DNA from: Chromobacterium sphagni
Lineage (GTDB): Bacteria; Pseudomonadota; Gammaproteobacteria; Burkholderiales; Chromobacteriaceae
Direction: 5' to 3'
DNA: 41,216 bases
Assembly: GCF_001855555.1 (NCBI RefSeq)
Contig: NZ_MKCT01000008.1
Location: 1 to 41,216 of the forward strand
Positions 19,729 to 27,890 of this stretch are shown here, in pieces (positions within the stretch are counted from its first letter, which is position 1; every line of letters starts with the position of its first letter). The position numbers and the translations under genes are program-made. Below the pieces are notes generated by a model, which was not told the origin of the DNA, did no database searches, and saw only the letters and a list, made by a program, of their open reading frames with translations.

Positions 19729-20310
19729 ATGAACGAAGTCCGCGACGCCCTTTCCCTCGCCCGCAGCCAAATCGCCGTAGCCGCGGGCCAGACGCTGTGC
19801 CCGGTCGCTCTGGTGACTGACGGCGAGTGGCTGGCCTATCGTCCCGGACTGCCGGCCGGGCAGTTGTCGTCCTGGCTGGCCGCCTGCGACGGCGGCGTCT
19901 GCCTGCTGGAGTCCATGTTGCCGGAAATCCGCCAGCTGGCGTTGCTGCTGGCGTTGCGGCGCGGTCTGCCGCAACAGGCCACGCCGCCGCGCATCGCCGA
20001 ACCGGCCGACTGGCTGGCGGCGCGCATCCTGCTGCTGCAGTGGCGGCAGGTGGCGCTGGGGTTGGACGAACTGGCTCTGCTGGACTGCGCCAACCGTCGG
20101 GCGGCGGAGTGGGCGACGGCGGTCGGACTGGAGCCGCGGCCGGCCTTGCCGGTATTGTTGCCGGCCGGTCGCGGCATTGCTTGCCTGCAAGGTTGGAGCG
20201 CGCAGTGGATGGCGGCGGCCGGCGGTGGCGGCGCATCCGCGGCCATCGCGTCCAGCAGGCAGGCGCGCGCGGGTTTGGCCGCCCGTTGCGAGATATTGCT
20301 GGATTGCTAA
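19729..20310 (+). CDS. hypothetical protein, lysine-free and Cys/Trp-rich
   Basis: I do not recognise this 193-residue protein. It contains no lysine, seven cysteines and seven tryptophans, and is rich in Ala and Leu. There is no signal peptide and no clear transmembrane helix, although the middle (ALLLALRRGLPQQ, WLAARILLLQWRQ) is helical and amphipathic. The ATG at 19729 has GGAG nine bases upstream; an in-frame upstream start would run through the terminator. The codon use is like that of its neighbours (GC-rich third positions), which supports a real gene. A DUF4870-like membrane protein gene follows after 19 bases, so the two may be co-transcribed. Confidence 0.75.
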   Translation: MNEVRDALSLARSQIAVAAGQTLCPVALVTDGEWLAYRPGLPAGQLSSWLAACDGGVCLLESMLPEIRQLALLLALRRGLPQQATPPRIAEPADWLAARILLLQWRQVALGLDELALLDCANRRAAEWATAVGLEPRPALPVLLPAGRGIACLQGWSAQWMAAAGGGGASAAIASSRQARAGLAARCEILLDC

Positions 20311-20329
20311 CCCCCACTGGAGAGAGAGT

Positions 20330-20671
20330 ATGGAGCTGGAGCTGCACGACGAAGGCGAACGCAAGCTGAATAATCTGACCCTGGCGGTGTACATCCTGCA
20401 GGCGGTCAGCCTGTTTGTCGGTGTCACCGGCCTGGTGGGCGTCATCATTAACTACGTGAAGCGCGACGACGTGCGCGGCACTTTCTACGAAAGCCATTTC
20501 GAGTGGCAGATCAAGACCTTCTGGCTGTGGCTGCTGGGTACGGTGGTGGGCGCCGCGCTGTGCCTGATCCTGGTCGGCTACCTGGTGCTGTTTGCGCTGT
20601 GGATCTGGTACATCTACCGCATTGTGCGCGGCTTTCTGAACTTCAATGACCGCAGGCCGATGCCGCAGTAA
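20330..20671 (+). CDS. DUF4870-like small membrane protein
   Basis: The 113-residue protein has about three hydrophobic segments (ILQAVSLFVGVTGLVGVIIN, FWLWLLGTVVGAALCLILVG, LVLFALWIWYIYRIVRGF) and a central SHFEWQIKTFWLW stretch typical of the DUF4870/YP-type membrane family. It should sit in the inner membrane; its function is unknown. The start codon is preceded by GGAGAGAGAG. A longer open frame upstream overlaps the previous gene in another frame and was not used. It lies 19 bases after the hypothetical gene and likely shares its transcript. Confidence 0.85.
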   Translation: MELELHDEGERKLNNLTLAVYILQAVSLFVGVTGLVGVIINYVKRDDVRGTFYESHFEWQIKTFWLWLLGTVVGAALCLILVGYLVLFALWIWYIYRIVRGFLNFNDRRPMPQ

Positions 20672-20810
20672 TGAAAAGGCGGGCGCCTAAGCACCCGCAA
20701 ACGGCTCTGCGCGAACCGAAAAACCTGGCCGAACCGTCGCTCCGGTCGGAGTTGCTGTGCAGACATGCTAAACCGCCGCTTTGCCGGCACCCAGTGAAAC
20801 CCGTTGCGAT

Positions 20811-20857
20811 ATTGTGCCACATCAAGCCTGGCAGGCGCAGGCCGGCTTTGGCACAAT
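20811..20857. repeat. 9-bp inverted repeat upstream of the DUF3820 gene
   Basis: ATTGTGCCA (20811-20819) is repeated inverted as TGGCACAAT (20849-20857), 29 bases apart. The right arm contains CACAAT, the best -10 candidate for the DUF3820-ylqF pair. It could be a paired operator, or simply a chance repeat. The rest of the 213-base gap (20672-20884) shows only a GCGGG/CCCGC hairpin without T tract. Confidence 0.35.
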
Positions 20858-20884
20858 GCGCAGCCTCAATCTATACCTGCCATC

Positions 20885-21097
20885 ATGCAAGCCGAAGACC
20901 TGCAAAGCCTCACCACCCGCGCCATGCCCTTTGGCAAGCACAAGGGCACGCTGATTTGCGAGCTGCCGGGCAACTATCTCAACTGGTTCGCCCGCGAAGG
21001 CTTCCCTCCGGGCGAAATCGGCCGCTTGCTGCAACTGATGCAAGAACTCGACCACAATGGTCTGACTTATCTGCTGGACCCGATTAGAAAGCGTTAA
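20885..21097 (+). CDS. DUF3820 family protein
   Basis: This 70-residue protein matches the DUF3820 family (MPFGKHKGTLICELPGNYLN, WFAREGFPPGEIG), in which members are sometimes named quorum-sensing-regulated virulence factor from a Pseudomonas homologue. The real function is not known to me, and quorum regulation here is not shown by the sequence. The ATG at 20885 gives the family length; the longer frame upstream has no support. There is no clear ribosome site. The stop lies two bases before the GTPase start codon, so the two genes are probably coupled. Confidence 0.85.
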   Translation: MQAEDLQSLTTRAMPFGKHKGTLICELPGNYLNWFAREGFPPGEIGRLLQLMQELDHNGLTYLLDPIRKR

Positions 21098-21099
21098 CA

Positions 21100-22035
21100 A
21101 TGGCAATCCAATGGTTTCCCGGCCATATGAACAAGGCGCGCAAGGATATTACCGAGCGCCTGAAAGAAATCGATGTCGTAATCGAGCTCTTGGACGCTCG
21201 CCTGCCGGCCTCCAGCGCCAACCCGATGCTGGCGCGGATGGCCAAGGGCAAGCCGCGGCTGATGATATTGAACAAGCAGGATCTGGCCGATCCGGCTATC
21301 ACCTTGCAGTGGCTGGCCTGGTACAACGCCAAGCCCAATACCCAGGCCATGGGCATGGATGCGGGAGAGCGCGCGCCGGCGCAAAAGCTGGTGGCCGCCT
21401 GCCGTGAGCTGGCGCCTAATCGCGGCGGTCTGGAAAAACCGTTGCGGGTGCTGATCTGCGGCATCCCTAACGTCGGCAAGTCCACGCTGATCAACAGCAT
21501 GTCCAGCCGCAAGATCGCCAAGACCGGCAATATGCCCGGCGTCACCAAGAACGAGCAGCGCATCATCCTGGCCGACGACTTCGAGCTGTTCGACACCCCC
21601 GGCATGTTGTGGCCGAAGATAGAAGTGGAAGAGGGGGGCTACAATTTGGCGGCCAGCGGCGCGGTGGGCCGCAACGCGATGGACGAGGAAGAGGTGGCGT
21701 TGGAGCTGCTGAAATATCTGCTGGCCCATTACGCCCCGGAACTGGCGGCCCGCTACAAGCTGGACGAGGTGGATGGCCGGCAAGACTGGCAGGTGCTGGA
21801 AATGATAGGCAAAAAGCGCGGCGCGGTGCTGTCCGGCGGCCGCATCAATATGCAGAAGGCGGCGGAGATCGTGCTGACCGACTTTCGCGACGGCCAGGTG
21901 GGCCGCATCACGCTGGAGCGACCGGATGAATGGCTGGCGTGGGAGAAGCGCGCCAAGGTCATCGCCGCCGAGCGCGCGATCCTGCGCGAAGAGAAGCTGA
22001 AGGAAAAGGAAGGCCGCAAGCAGGGCAGCCGCTGA
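21100..22035 (+). CDS. ylqF: RbgA/YlqF-type ribosome biogenesis GTPase
   Basis: The 311-residue protein is a circularly permuted GTPase: the G4 motif NKQD (near residue 58) comes before the G1 loop GIPNVGKSTLIN (near residue 123) and G3 DTPGMLWP. It begins with the family signature WFPGHMNKARKDI. Homologues act in late assembly of the large ribosomal subunit. The C-terminal part (residues about 180-300) is the helical ANTAR-like RNA-binding region of the family. It starts two bases after the DUF3820 gene. A strong, symmetric terminator follows 10 bases after the stop. Confidence 0.94.
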   Translation: MAIQWFPGHMNKARKDITERLKEIDVVIELLDARLPASSANPMLARMAKGKPRLMILNKQDLADPAITLQWLAWYNAKPNTQAMGMDAGERAPAQKLVAACRELAPNRGGLEKPLRVLICGIPNVGKSTLINSMSSRKIAKTGNMPGVTKNEQRIILADDFELFDTPGMLWPKIEVEEGGYNLAASGAVGRNAMDEEEVALELLKYLLAHYAPELAARYKLDEVDGRQDWQVLEMIGKKRGAVLSGGRINMQKAAEIVLTDFRDGQVGRITLERPDEWLAWEKRAKVIAAERAILREEKLKEKEGRKQGSR

Positions 22036-22044
22036 CGCCAGAAG

Positions 22045-22074
22045 CCAAAAGGCCCGGAGAACCGGGCCTTTTGG
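22045..22074. terminator. bidirectional terminator between ylqF and the facing gene
   Basis: CCAAAAGGCCCGG and CCGGGCCTTTTGG form a 13-bp perfect stem with an AGAA loop. Both strands have T tracts within the stem end. It separates two genes that point at each other (ylqF ends at 22035, the minus-strand gene at 22093). Confidence 0.92.
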
Positions 22075-22092
22075 TTTGGGATGGGCGCGGGC

Positions 22093-22533
22093 TCAGGCGA
22101 TGGTATCGACGATGCTGCCGTTGGTGCTGTCGGCGACCGCCTGTCCGGCCAGCGCCGGATTGCTCTGCAGTATGGTCGCCCAGTTGCCGTTGAGGCTGGA
22201 GGCGGCGCCGCCGCTACTGCCCAGCGTCTGGTTCAGCACTTGCTGGTCGGTGCTCTGCCGAGCGCTTTCGCCGCTGCTGGGACTGAGCGCGCTGCCTTGC
22301 AACACGCCGGCGGTGGCGAAGCTGTTGAGCAGGCCGGCCGGGTCGTAGGTGGCGTCGCTGCTGTCGCCGCCGCCCAGCAGCACCACGGTGCTGGCCTCCT
22401 GCGACAACTGCGCCGCCTGGGCGGCGAGAGCGGGCGTGGCGTTGCCGTTTTGCACTACCGGGGACGGCACGGTGCCGCCGTTGAGCAGGGCGGCGCTGGC
22501 CAGCGAAATCTGTGCGGTCTGGCTGATGCTCAT
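22093..22533 (-). CDS. hypothetical low-complexity protein without lysine or cysteine
   Basis: This 146-residue protein is not recognised. It is rich in Ala, Ser, Gly, Gln and Asn, and has no Lys, Cys or His, only one Arg, and eight acidic residues. It has no signal peptide or transmembrane helix. The N terminus (MSISQTAQISLASAALLNGG) recalls small flagellum-associated or type III-exported proteins, but this is only a resemblance. AGAGG lies seven bases before the ATG. A well-spaced promoter-like pair and a 16-bp near-palindrome lie upstream, and it stands alone between its own promoter and a terminator, so it looks like a monocistronic, regulated gene. Confidence 0.7.
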   Translation of the reverse strand: MSISQTAQISLASAALLNGGTVPSPVVQNGNATPALAAQAAQLSQEASTVVLLGGGDSSDATYDPAGLLNSFATAGVLQGSALSPSSGESARQSTDQQVLNQTLGSSGGAASSLNGNWATILQSNPALAGQAVADSTNGSIVDTIA

Positions 22534-22566
22534 GGCGAACCTCTTGATGGAAAAGCCTGCCCGTGC

Positions 22567-22595
22567 AGTATGGCAAGTTCGCGCGCCAGACTCAA
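22567..22595 (-). promoter_or_regulatory. promoter of the 146-residue hypothetical gene
   Basis: On the minus strand TTGAGT is followed after exactly 17 bases by CATACT; both boxes match the sigma-70 consensus at four of six positions. The start point would be about 30 bases before the start codon. Confidence 0.5.
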
Positions 22596-22600
22596 TGGTG

Positions 22601-22616
22601 GTTAACAGCTGCTAAC
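22601..22616. promoter_or_regulatory. 16-bp near-palindrome upstream of the promoter
   Basis: GTTAACAGCTGCTAAC has seven of eight paired positions. It ends just upstream of the -35 box of the 146-residue gene, where an activator or repressor may bind. No regulator is assigned. Confidence 0.4.
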
Positions 22617-22643
22617 AAAACAAAGACTTAGCGCCATTTTTGT

Positions 22644-23099
22644 TCAGCCACGCAGCAGCATGGCACCGGCGGCGATGAACAGCAGCGCGATCAACTGGCC
22701 GGCGCGCACGCTCCAGTGGACGCCGATTTCCAGGCAGGCCTGTTGCGGCCGGGCGGGGTTGTAGTACACCTGAACCGTCGCGCCGGCCGGATAGCGCTGG
22801 ATGATTTGCTCGGCCAAGGCCCGGTTGGAAGAGAAACCTGGTTCCGGGATGCGGCGCTGTGTCGAGAGATGGCGCTGGCCGGCCACTTCATAACGGTAGG
22901 CAAGCAGCGCGCGGTATTCGCGCGCATCGCTGTTGTCGCCGCCGCGGCGCTGGCGCCAGTCAAGCGCGCTGCTTTCCACCCGGCCCGCCACGCTGGGCCA
23001 GCCTTGAGCGGCATCGGCCAGTCGGGCTTGTCGCCAGAGATAGGCGAAAGCGGCGACGCCGATGGCGATCAACAGCCAGGCCGGCCATTTTTCCAGCAT
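22644..23099 (-). CDS. DUF3592 membrane protein
   Basis: The 151-residue protein has one hydrophobic segment near the N terminus (PAWLLIAIGVAAFAYLW) and one at the C terminus (LIALLFIAAGAMLLRG). Between them lies a soluble part with YEVAGQRH and YPAGATVQVYYNPARPQQACLE, the pattern of DUF3592 proteins. It should sit in the inner membrane with the middle domain outside or inside; no function is known to me. The start has AGGA eight bases upstream. It lies 15 bases after ruvX on the same strand and may be the last gene of a yqgE-ruvX operon. Confidence 0.85.
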   Translation of the reverse strand: MLEKWPAWLLIAIGVAAFAYLWRQARLADAAQGWPSVAGRVESSALDWRQRRGGDNSDAREYRALLAYRYEVAGQRHLSTQRRIPEPGFSSNRALAEQIIQRYPAGATVQVYYNPARPQQACLEIGVHWSVRAGQLIALLFIAAGAMLLRG

Positions 23100-23114
23100 G
23101 GGGTAGGTCCTGTG

Positions 23115-23543
23115 TCAGACGGCGGTGCCGGGGTGGTCGAACCAGGTGGTGAGGATGGCCTGGGCGGCCACCTGGTCCAGCGCCGGTTTCTGCTTGCGGC
23201 CGCGCAGGCCGGCTTCTTCCAGCAGGCTTTCGGCGATCACCGAGGTGTAACGCTCGTCCACCAGCCATACCGGCAGGTTGAAGCGGCCTTTCAGCCGGTT
23301 TGCGAAGCGGCGCGACAGCGCGCTCATCTCGTGTTCGACGCCGTCCTGATGCATGGGCAAGCCCACCACCAGCTGCGCCGGCTGCCATTCGCTGATCAGC
23401 TTGCCGATGGCGGCGAAGCGTTCGTCGGTGACGACGGTGTCTATGGTGGCCAGCGGATGGGGAATGCCGAGCAGGATGTCGCCGACGGCGACGCCGATGC
23501 GGCGCTCGCCGAAATCAAAAGCCAGTACGCAACCGTCAGGCAT
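23115..23543 (-). CDS. ruvX: RuvX/YqgF family nuclease (putative Holliday junction resolvase)
   Basis: The 142-residue protein has the RNase H-like fold motifs of Yqg[17 protein letters not shown] at the N terminus, [10 protein letters not shown] in the middle and [11 protein letters not shown] near residue 95, with the acidic residues expected in the active site. Family members act in 16S rRNA processing and were also proposed as resolvases. Its start overlaps the end of yqgE by eight bases, so the two are co-translated. The yqgE-ruvX pair is widely conserved in proteobacteria. Confidence 0.94.
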   Translation of the reverse strand: MPDGCVLAFDFGERRIGVAVGDILLGIPHPLATIDTVVTDERFAAIGKLISEWQPAQLVVGLPMHQDGVEHEMSALSRRFANRLKGRFNLPVWLVDERYTSVIAESLLEEAGLRGRKQKPALDQVAAQAILTTWFDHPGTAV

Positions 23544-24096
23544 GGCCGACTTCCGAGGACAGCAGGGTGGGGTCGATTCCCAGCAGCGCCATCGCGGCGT
23601 CGTAGCGCTCTTCGCAGGGCAGGTTGAAGACGATGGCCAGGTCGGCGGGCACCGTCAGCCAGCCGTTGTCGGCGATTTCCTTCTCCAGCTGGCCGCCTGA
23701 CCAGCCGGCGTAACCCAGCGAGATCAGCAGCCGCTCCGGCTTCTTGCCTTCCGACACCGCCGCCAGCACATCCTTGGACGTGGTCAGCGCGATGTCGTCG
23801 GTGACCATCAGGCTGGATTGCCAGTTGCCGGCTGGAGCATGCAGCACGAAGCCGCGGTCCGGCTGCACCGGGCCGCCGAAGTAGACCAGGCCGGTGCGGG
23901 TGTCCTCGTCGTCCAGCGGCAGATCGATCTGGTCGAACAGCTGCGCCATGGCGATGCCGGACGGCTTGTTGACGATCAGGCCCATGGCGCCGTGTTCGCC
24001 GTGTTCGCACAGGTAGACCAGCGACTTGGCGAACAGCGGATCGCCCATGCCGGGCATGGCGATCAGGAAATGATTGCTCAGCGATAAGGGTTCCAT
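23536..24096 (-). CDS. yqgE: YqgE/AlgH family protein
   Basis: The 186-residue protein matches the UPF0301/YqgE family: [20 protein letters not shown] at the N terminus, [26 protein letters not shown] and the C-terminal [18 protein letters not shown]. Its function is not settled. The start at 24096 is the family start; upstream in-frame sequence is not conserved. There is no ribosome site, and an extended -10 box on the minus strand sits 6 bases before the start codon, so the mRNA may be leaderless. It is divergent from smc and overlaps ruvX. Confidence 0.94.
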   Translation of the reverse strand: MEPLSLSNHFLIAMPGMGDPLFAKSLVYLCEHGEHGAMGLIVNKPSGIAMAQLFDQIDLPLDDEDTRTGLVYFGGPVQPDRGFVLHAPAGNWQSSLMVTDDIALTTSKDVLAAVSEGKKPERLLISLGYAGWSGGQLEKEIADNGWLTVPADLAIVFNLPCEERYDAAMALLGIDPTLLSSEVGHA

Positions 24097-24102
24097 ATGG
24101 CC

Positions 24103-24110
24103 ATTATGGC
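24103..24110 (-). promoter_or_regulatory. candidate extended -10 promoter of yqgE
   Basis: On the minus strand the sequence reads TGCCATAAT, an extended -10 box with five of six matches. A start six or seven bases later would fall on the A of the yqgE ATG. The -35 region is weak. Confidence 0.35.
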
Positions 24111-24191
24111 ACAACTGGCCAGGAGCCAGGCTAGCGCAAATTGCGTCGGCGCGGCGCTGGCGGCCATGCCGCACCGCTGGCGCGGCGGGCC

Positions 24192-24200
24192 TGATAAAAT
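24192..24200 (+). promoter_or_regulatory. candidate extended -10 promoter of smc
   Basis: TGATAAAAT is an extended -10 box (TG, one base, TAAAAT). The start point would be about 35 bases before the smc start codon. No good -35 box is present. Confidence 0.4.
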
Positions 24201-24240
24201 GCCGGTTTTGCCTATCTCGACTACGAGCAGTGAGGATGTC

Positions 24241-27200
24241 TTGCGCCTGACCCATATCAAGCTTGCCGGTTTCAAGTCATTTGTCGACCCCACCAGCATC
24301 GCGGTGCCGGGGCAACTGGTGGCGGTGATCGGCCCCAACGGCTGCGGCAAGTCGAACGTGATCGACGCCGTGCGCTGGGTATTGGGCGAATCCTCCGCCA
24401 AGCAGTTGCGCGGCGAGTCGATGCAGGACGTGATCTTCAACGGCTCGTCCAGCCGCAAGCCGGTGTCGCGCGCTTCGGTGGAGCTGGTTTTCGACAACGG
24501 CGACGGCCAACTGACCGGTCCCTGGGGCCAGTACAGCGAAGTGGCGATCAAGCGGGTGCTGACCCGCCAGGGCGAGTCCAGCTACTACATCAACAACCAG
24601 CAGGTGCGCCGCCGCGACATCACCGACCTGTTCCTCGGCACCGGCGTCGGCGCGCGCGGCTACGCGGTGATCGAGCAGGGCATGATCTCGCGCATCATCG
24701 AGGCGCGGCCGGAAGAGCTGCGCGCCTATCTGGAAGAGGCGGCCGGCGTATCCAAGTACAAGGAGCGCCGCCGCGAAACCGAAAACCGCCTGTCCGATAC
24801 CCGCGCCAACCTGGAGCGCATCGCCGACTTGCAGCAGGAGCTGGAGCGCCAGGTGGAGCGCCTGTCCGAACAGGCGGAGGTGGCCGCCCAGTACCACGAC
24901 CTTAAAGGCGCGCTGACCCACAAGCAGAACCTGCTGGCGCTGGCGCGGCGCGAGGAGGCGGCGCGCAGCGAGGCGCACGCCCGCGCCGAGCTGGCGCGGA
25001 TAGAAACCGAGGAAGCCGCGCTGGAAAGCGCGGCCACCCATCTGGAGGTCGAACAGGAAACGGTGCGCGAAAGCCATTTCGCCGCCAGCGACGCAGTGCA
25101 CGAGGCGCAGCAGCAACTGTTCGAGGCCAATGCCCAATTGGCCAGGCTGGAAGAGGCGCAGCGTCACCGCGAGCAAAGCCGCCAGCGGCTGGAGCGCGAC
25201 CTGGCCGCCGCGCGCAGCGAGCGCCAGCAATTGGTCGACAACCGCCAGCAGGTGGAGGCCGAGCTGGACGACTGGCTGCCGCGGCTGGAAGAGGCGCAAT
25301 TGCGGCAGGAGGAGGCGCAGATGGCGCTGGAGGACGGCGCCGACGAGCTGCCCGGCGCCGAGGCCGCCTTCCGCGCGCTGGATCAGCAGCAATCGCAGAT
25401 GGTGGCGCAGCAGGCCAACCTCACCCGCGAGCGCGACCTGTCGCGGCAAAAGATAGAACACTGGCAGCGCGGCCTGCAGCAGCTATCCGGCCGCGAGGCG
25501 GCGTTGGCGCGCGAGTTGTCCGATCTGAATCTGCCGGAACACGGCGTGCTGGAAGCCGCCAAGCTGGACGTGGACAAGGCGCGGGCGGCGCTGGACGCGG
25601 TGCGCGCGCGGCTGGTGGCGGACGAAGCCAAGCAGGCCGACCTCGCCGCGGAGCGGGAGAAACTGGATCAGCAACTGGCCGCCAAGCGCACCGAGCTGGC
25701 GCGCGCCGAGGCCGAGGCGGCCGCGCTGGCGGCGTTGCTGCAACGCGAGGCGGCGGACGAACAGCTGGCAGGCTGGCTGGAAAGCCATCAGCTGGCCGAC
25801 GCGCCGCAGCTGTGGCAGGCATTGCAGATTGATTCCACATGGCAAACCGCGCTGGAGGCGGTGCTGGGCGAGCGCTTGCCCGCCCGCGCCGCCGGTCTGC
25901 CGGATCAACATCCGCCGGCGGCGCTCGTCGTGGTGGATGGCGCGGCCGGCGCGGCGAATCCGCTGCCGCAGCGCAGCTGGCCCAGCCTGTTGGGCAAGGT
26001 GCGGGCACCCGCGCCGTTCGACGCCGCGCTGGCCGACTGGCTGGCCGGCATCTACCTGGCCGACACGCTGGATGCGGCGCTGGCGCGCCGGGCGGAGCTG
26101 GCCGCCGGCGAGTGCCTGCTGACGCCGGAAGGCCACCGGGTGGATGCGGTCAGCGTGCGTTACCACGCCGAGGTCAGCGGCGACGGCCTGATGGCGCGCA
26201 AGCAGTTGCTGGACCAGGCCAGCGCCCGCGCCGAAGGTTTGCAACCGGAGGCGGACAGCCTGCAGAGAAAGCGCGACAGCCTGCAAAGCATGGGCAATAT
26301 GCTGGCCGAGGCGGTGCGTGGCCAGAGGGGGTCGTTGACCCGGCTGGAAGCGGAGCTGAACGCCGTCACGCTTGAGCATGTCAAGCTGGACCAGGCGGCG
26401 CGCCAGGGCGCGGCGCGGCTGGCGGCGATAGAGGCCGAACGCCGGCGGATGGCGGAGGAGCGCGCGCATGCCGAGACAGGCATCGCCGAAGCCGAGCTGA
26501 TGGGCGAGGAGGCGGCGCTGACCTTGGAAGAACTGGCGCTGCAGCTGGAGGAGGTGAGGCTGGACCGGCTGAACGCCGAAACCGGCCTGCAACTGGCGCG
26601 CAACAAGGCGCGCGACGCCGAGCGCGTGCTGCACGAGATCAAGCTGGCGCTCCATAGCGCAGAGCAGAAGGTGGCGGAGCTGTCGCGCCGCGGCCGCGAG
26701 TTGTCCGACCGCGACGAGCAATTGCAGCAGAGGCTGGAAACGCTGGCCGGCGAGGCCGAAGTGGTGGACGAGGGGGTGCCGGAAGAAGCGCTGCAGCTGG
26801 CCTTGGCCGAACGCGAAACCCGCGAGCGCAAGCTGGCTGCGGTGCGCGACCAGCTCAATCAGTTGACCGAAAAAATGCGCGAGTTGTCGCAGCGGCAGCA
26901 GGAAGCCAATGCCGCGCTGCCGGCGCTGCGCGAGGCGCGCTCCGATTGGCTGCTCAAGCATCAGGAAGCCAGGCTGGCAATGGAGCGTTTCGCCGAGGAG
27001 CTGGCGCAGGTGGAGGCCGACGAGGCGGCGCTGCTGGCCGATCTCAACGACGGCGTGAAACCGAACGCGCTGGCGGCGGAGATCGCCCGCCTGGCGCGCG
27101 CCTTGGAAGGCCTGGGCGCGGTCAACCTGGCGGCGCTGCAGGAGCTGGACGAGGCGAAGAAACGCGGCGAATACCTGGCCAGCCAGTCCGACGACCTCAA

Positions 27201-27729
27201 CCAGGCGATGGCGACGCTGGAAGAGGCCATCGCCAAGATCGACGGCGAAACCCGCGAGATGCTGCAGGCAACCTACGAGGCGGTCAACGCCAAGATGCGC
27301 GAGTTCTTCCCGACGCTGTTCGGCGGCGGCCGCGCCGAGCTGGTGCTGACCGGCGAGGATCTGCTGGATGCCGGCGTGCAGATCATCGCCCAGCCGCCGG
27401 GCAAGAAGAACAGCACCATCCATCTGCTATCCGGCGGCGAGAAGGCGCTGACGGCGATGAGCCTGGTGTTCTCGCTGTTCTCGCTCAATCCGGCGCCGTT
27501 CTGCCTGCTGGACGAGGTGGACGCGCCGCTGGACGACGCTAATACCAGTCGCTTCTGCGATCTGGTCAAGCAAATGTCGGAGCGCACCCAGTTCCTCTAT
27601 ATTTCCCATAACCGGCTGACTATGGAAATGGCCGAGCAACTGGTGGGGGTGACCATGCAGGAGCAGGGAGTGAGCCGCATCGTGGCGGTGGACATCGTCG
27701 AAGCATTGAAGATGCGCGAGGCCGTCTGA
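24241..27729 (+). CDS. smc: chromosome segregation ATPase SMC
   Basis: SMC forms the condensin that organises and separates the chromosome. The 1162-residue protein has the Walker A loop GPNGCGKSN (residues 31-39), long coiled coils from about 160 to 500 and 660 to 1000, a hinge at roughly 510-650, and the C-terminal signature LLSGGEKALTAMSL with Walker B FCLLDEVDAPLDDAN. I chose TTG at 24241, preceded by GAGG, because the protein then starts at the family's usual RLTHIKLAGFKSF; the ATG-started frame from 24097 adds an unlike leader. In related bacteria zipA and ligA often follow directly; here a 3-kb cassette separates them. No scpA/scpB gene is in the window. Confidence 0.96.
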   Translation: MRLTHIKLAGFKSFVDPTSIAVPGQLVAVIGPNGCGKSNVIDAVRWVLGESSAKQLRGESMQDVIFNGSSSRKPVSRASVELVFDNGDGQLTGPWGQYSEVAIKRVLTRQGESSYYINNQQVRRRDITDLFLGTGVGARGYAVIEQGMISRIIEARPEELRAYLEEAAGVSKYKERRRETENRLSDTRANLERIADLQQELERQVERLSEQAEVAAQYHDLKGALTHKQNLLALARREEAARSEAHARAELARIETEEAALESAATHLEVEQETVRESHFAASDAVHEAQQQLFEANAQLARLEEAQRHREQSRQRLERDLAAARSERQQLVDNRQQVEAELDDWLPRLEEAQLRQEEAQMALEDGADELPGAEAAFRALDQQQSQMVAQQANLTRERDLSRQKIEHWQRGLQQLSGREAALARELSDLNLPEHGVLEAAKLDVDKARAALDAVRARLVADEAKQADLAAEREKLDQQLAAKRTELARAEAEAAALAALLQREAADEQLAGWLESHQLADAPQLWQALQIDSTWQTALEAVLGERLPARAAGLPDQHPPAALVVVDGAAGAANPLPQRSWPSLLGKVRAPAPFDAALADWLAGIYLADTLDAALARRAELAAGECLLTPEGHRVDAVSVRYHAEVSGDGLMARKQLLDQASARAEGLQPEADSLQRKRDSLQSMGNMLAEAVRGQRGSLTRLEAELNAVTLEHVKLDQAARQGAARLAAIEAERRRMAEERAHAETGIAEAELMGEEAALTLEELALQLEEVRLDRLNAETGLQLARNKARDAERVLHEIKLALHSAEQKVAELSRRGRELSDRDEQLQQRLETLAGEAEVVDEGVPEEALQLALAERETRERKLAAVRDQLNQLTEKMRELSQRQQEANAALPALREARSDWLLKHQEARLAMERFAEELAQVEADEAALLADLNDGVKPNALAAEIARLARALEGLGAVNLAALQELDEAKKRGEYLASQSDDLNQAMATLEEAIAKIDGETREMLQATYEAVNAKMREFFPTLFGGGRAELVLTGEDLLDAGVQIIAQPPGKKNSTIHLLSGGEKALTAMSLVFSLFSLNPAPFCLLDEVDAPLDDANTSRFCDLVKQMSERTQFLYISHNRLTMEMAEQLVGVTMQEQGVSRIVAVDIVEALKMREAV

Positions 27730-27890
27730 CATCGCCCTTGACGCGGCGCAAGCCGGTCGGCGCGGACGGATGGCATACTGCGCCGCCGGCACGATAGGCC
27801 TGATCGAAACCATTCTGCAGACCAAACACTGACGCGCGGGCGCGGCGGGCAGGCATGCCGCCGCGCGCTTGCCATTGTGGAAGTGAAGTC

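Noticed and set aside
25483-27423. A 646-codon antisense frame opposite smc
   Set aside because: Same explanation; smc shows all its family motifs on the plus strand.
27838-27871. GC hairpin (CGCGGCGG with CCGCCGCG) before the NarK-type gene as terminator of smc
   Set aside because: No T tract follows on either strand, so I do not call it a terminator.
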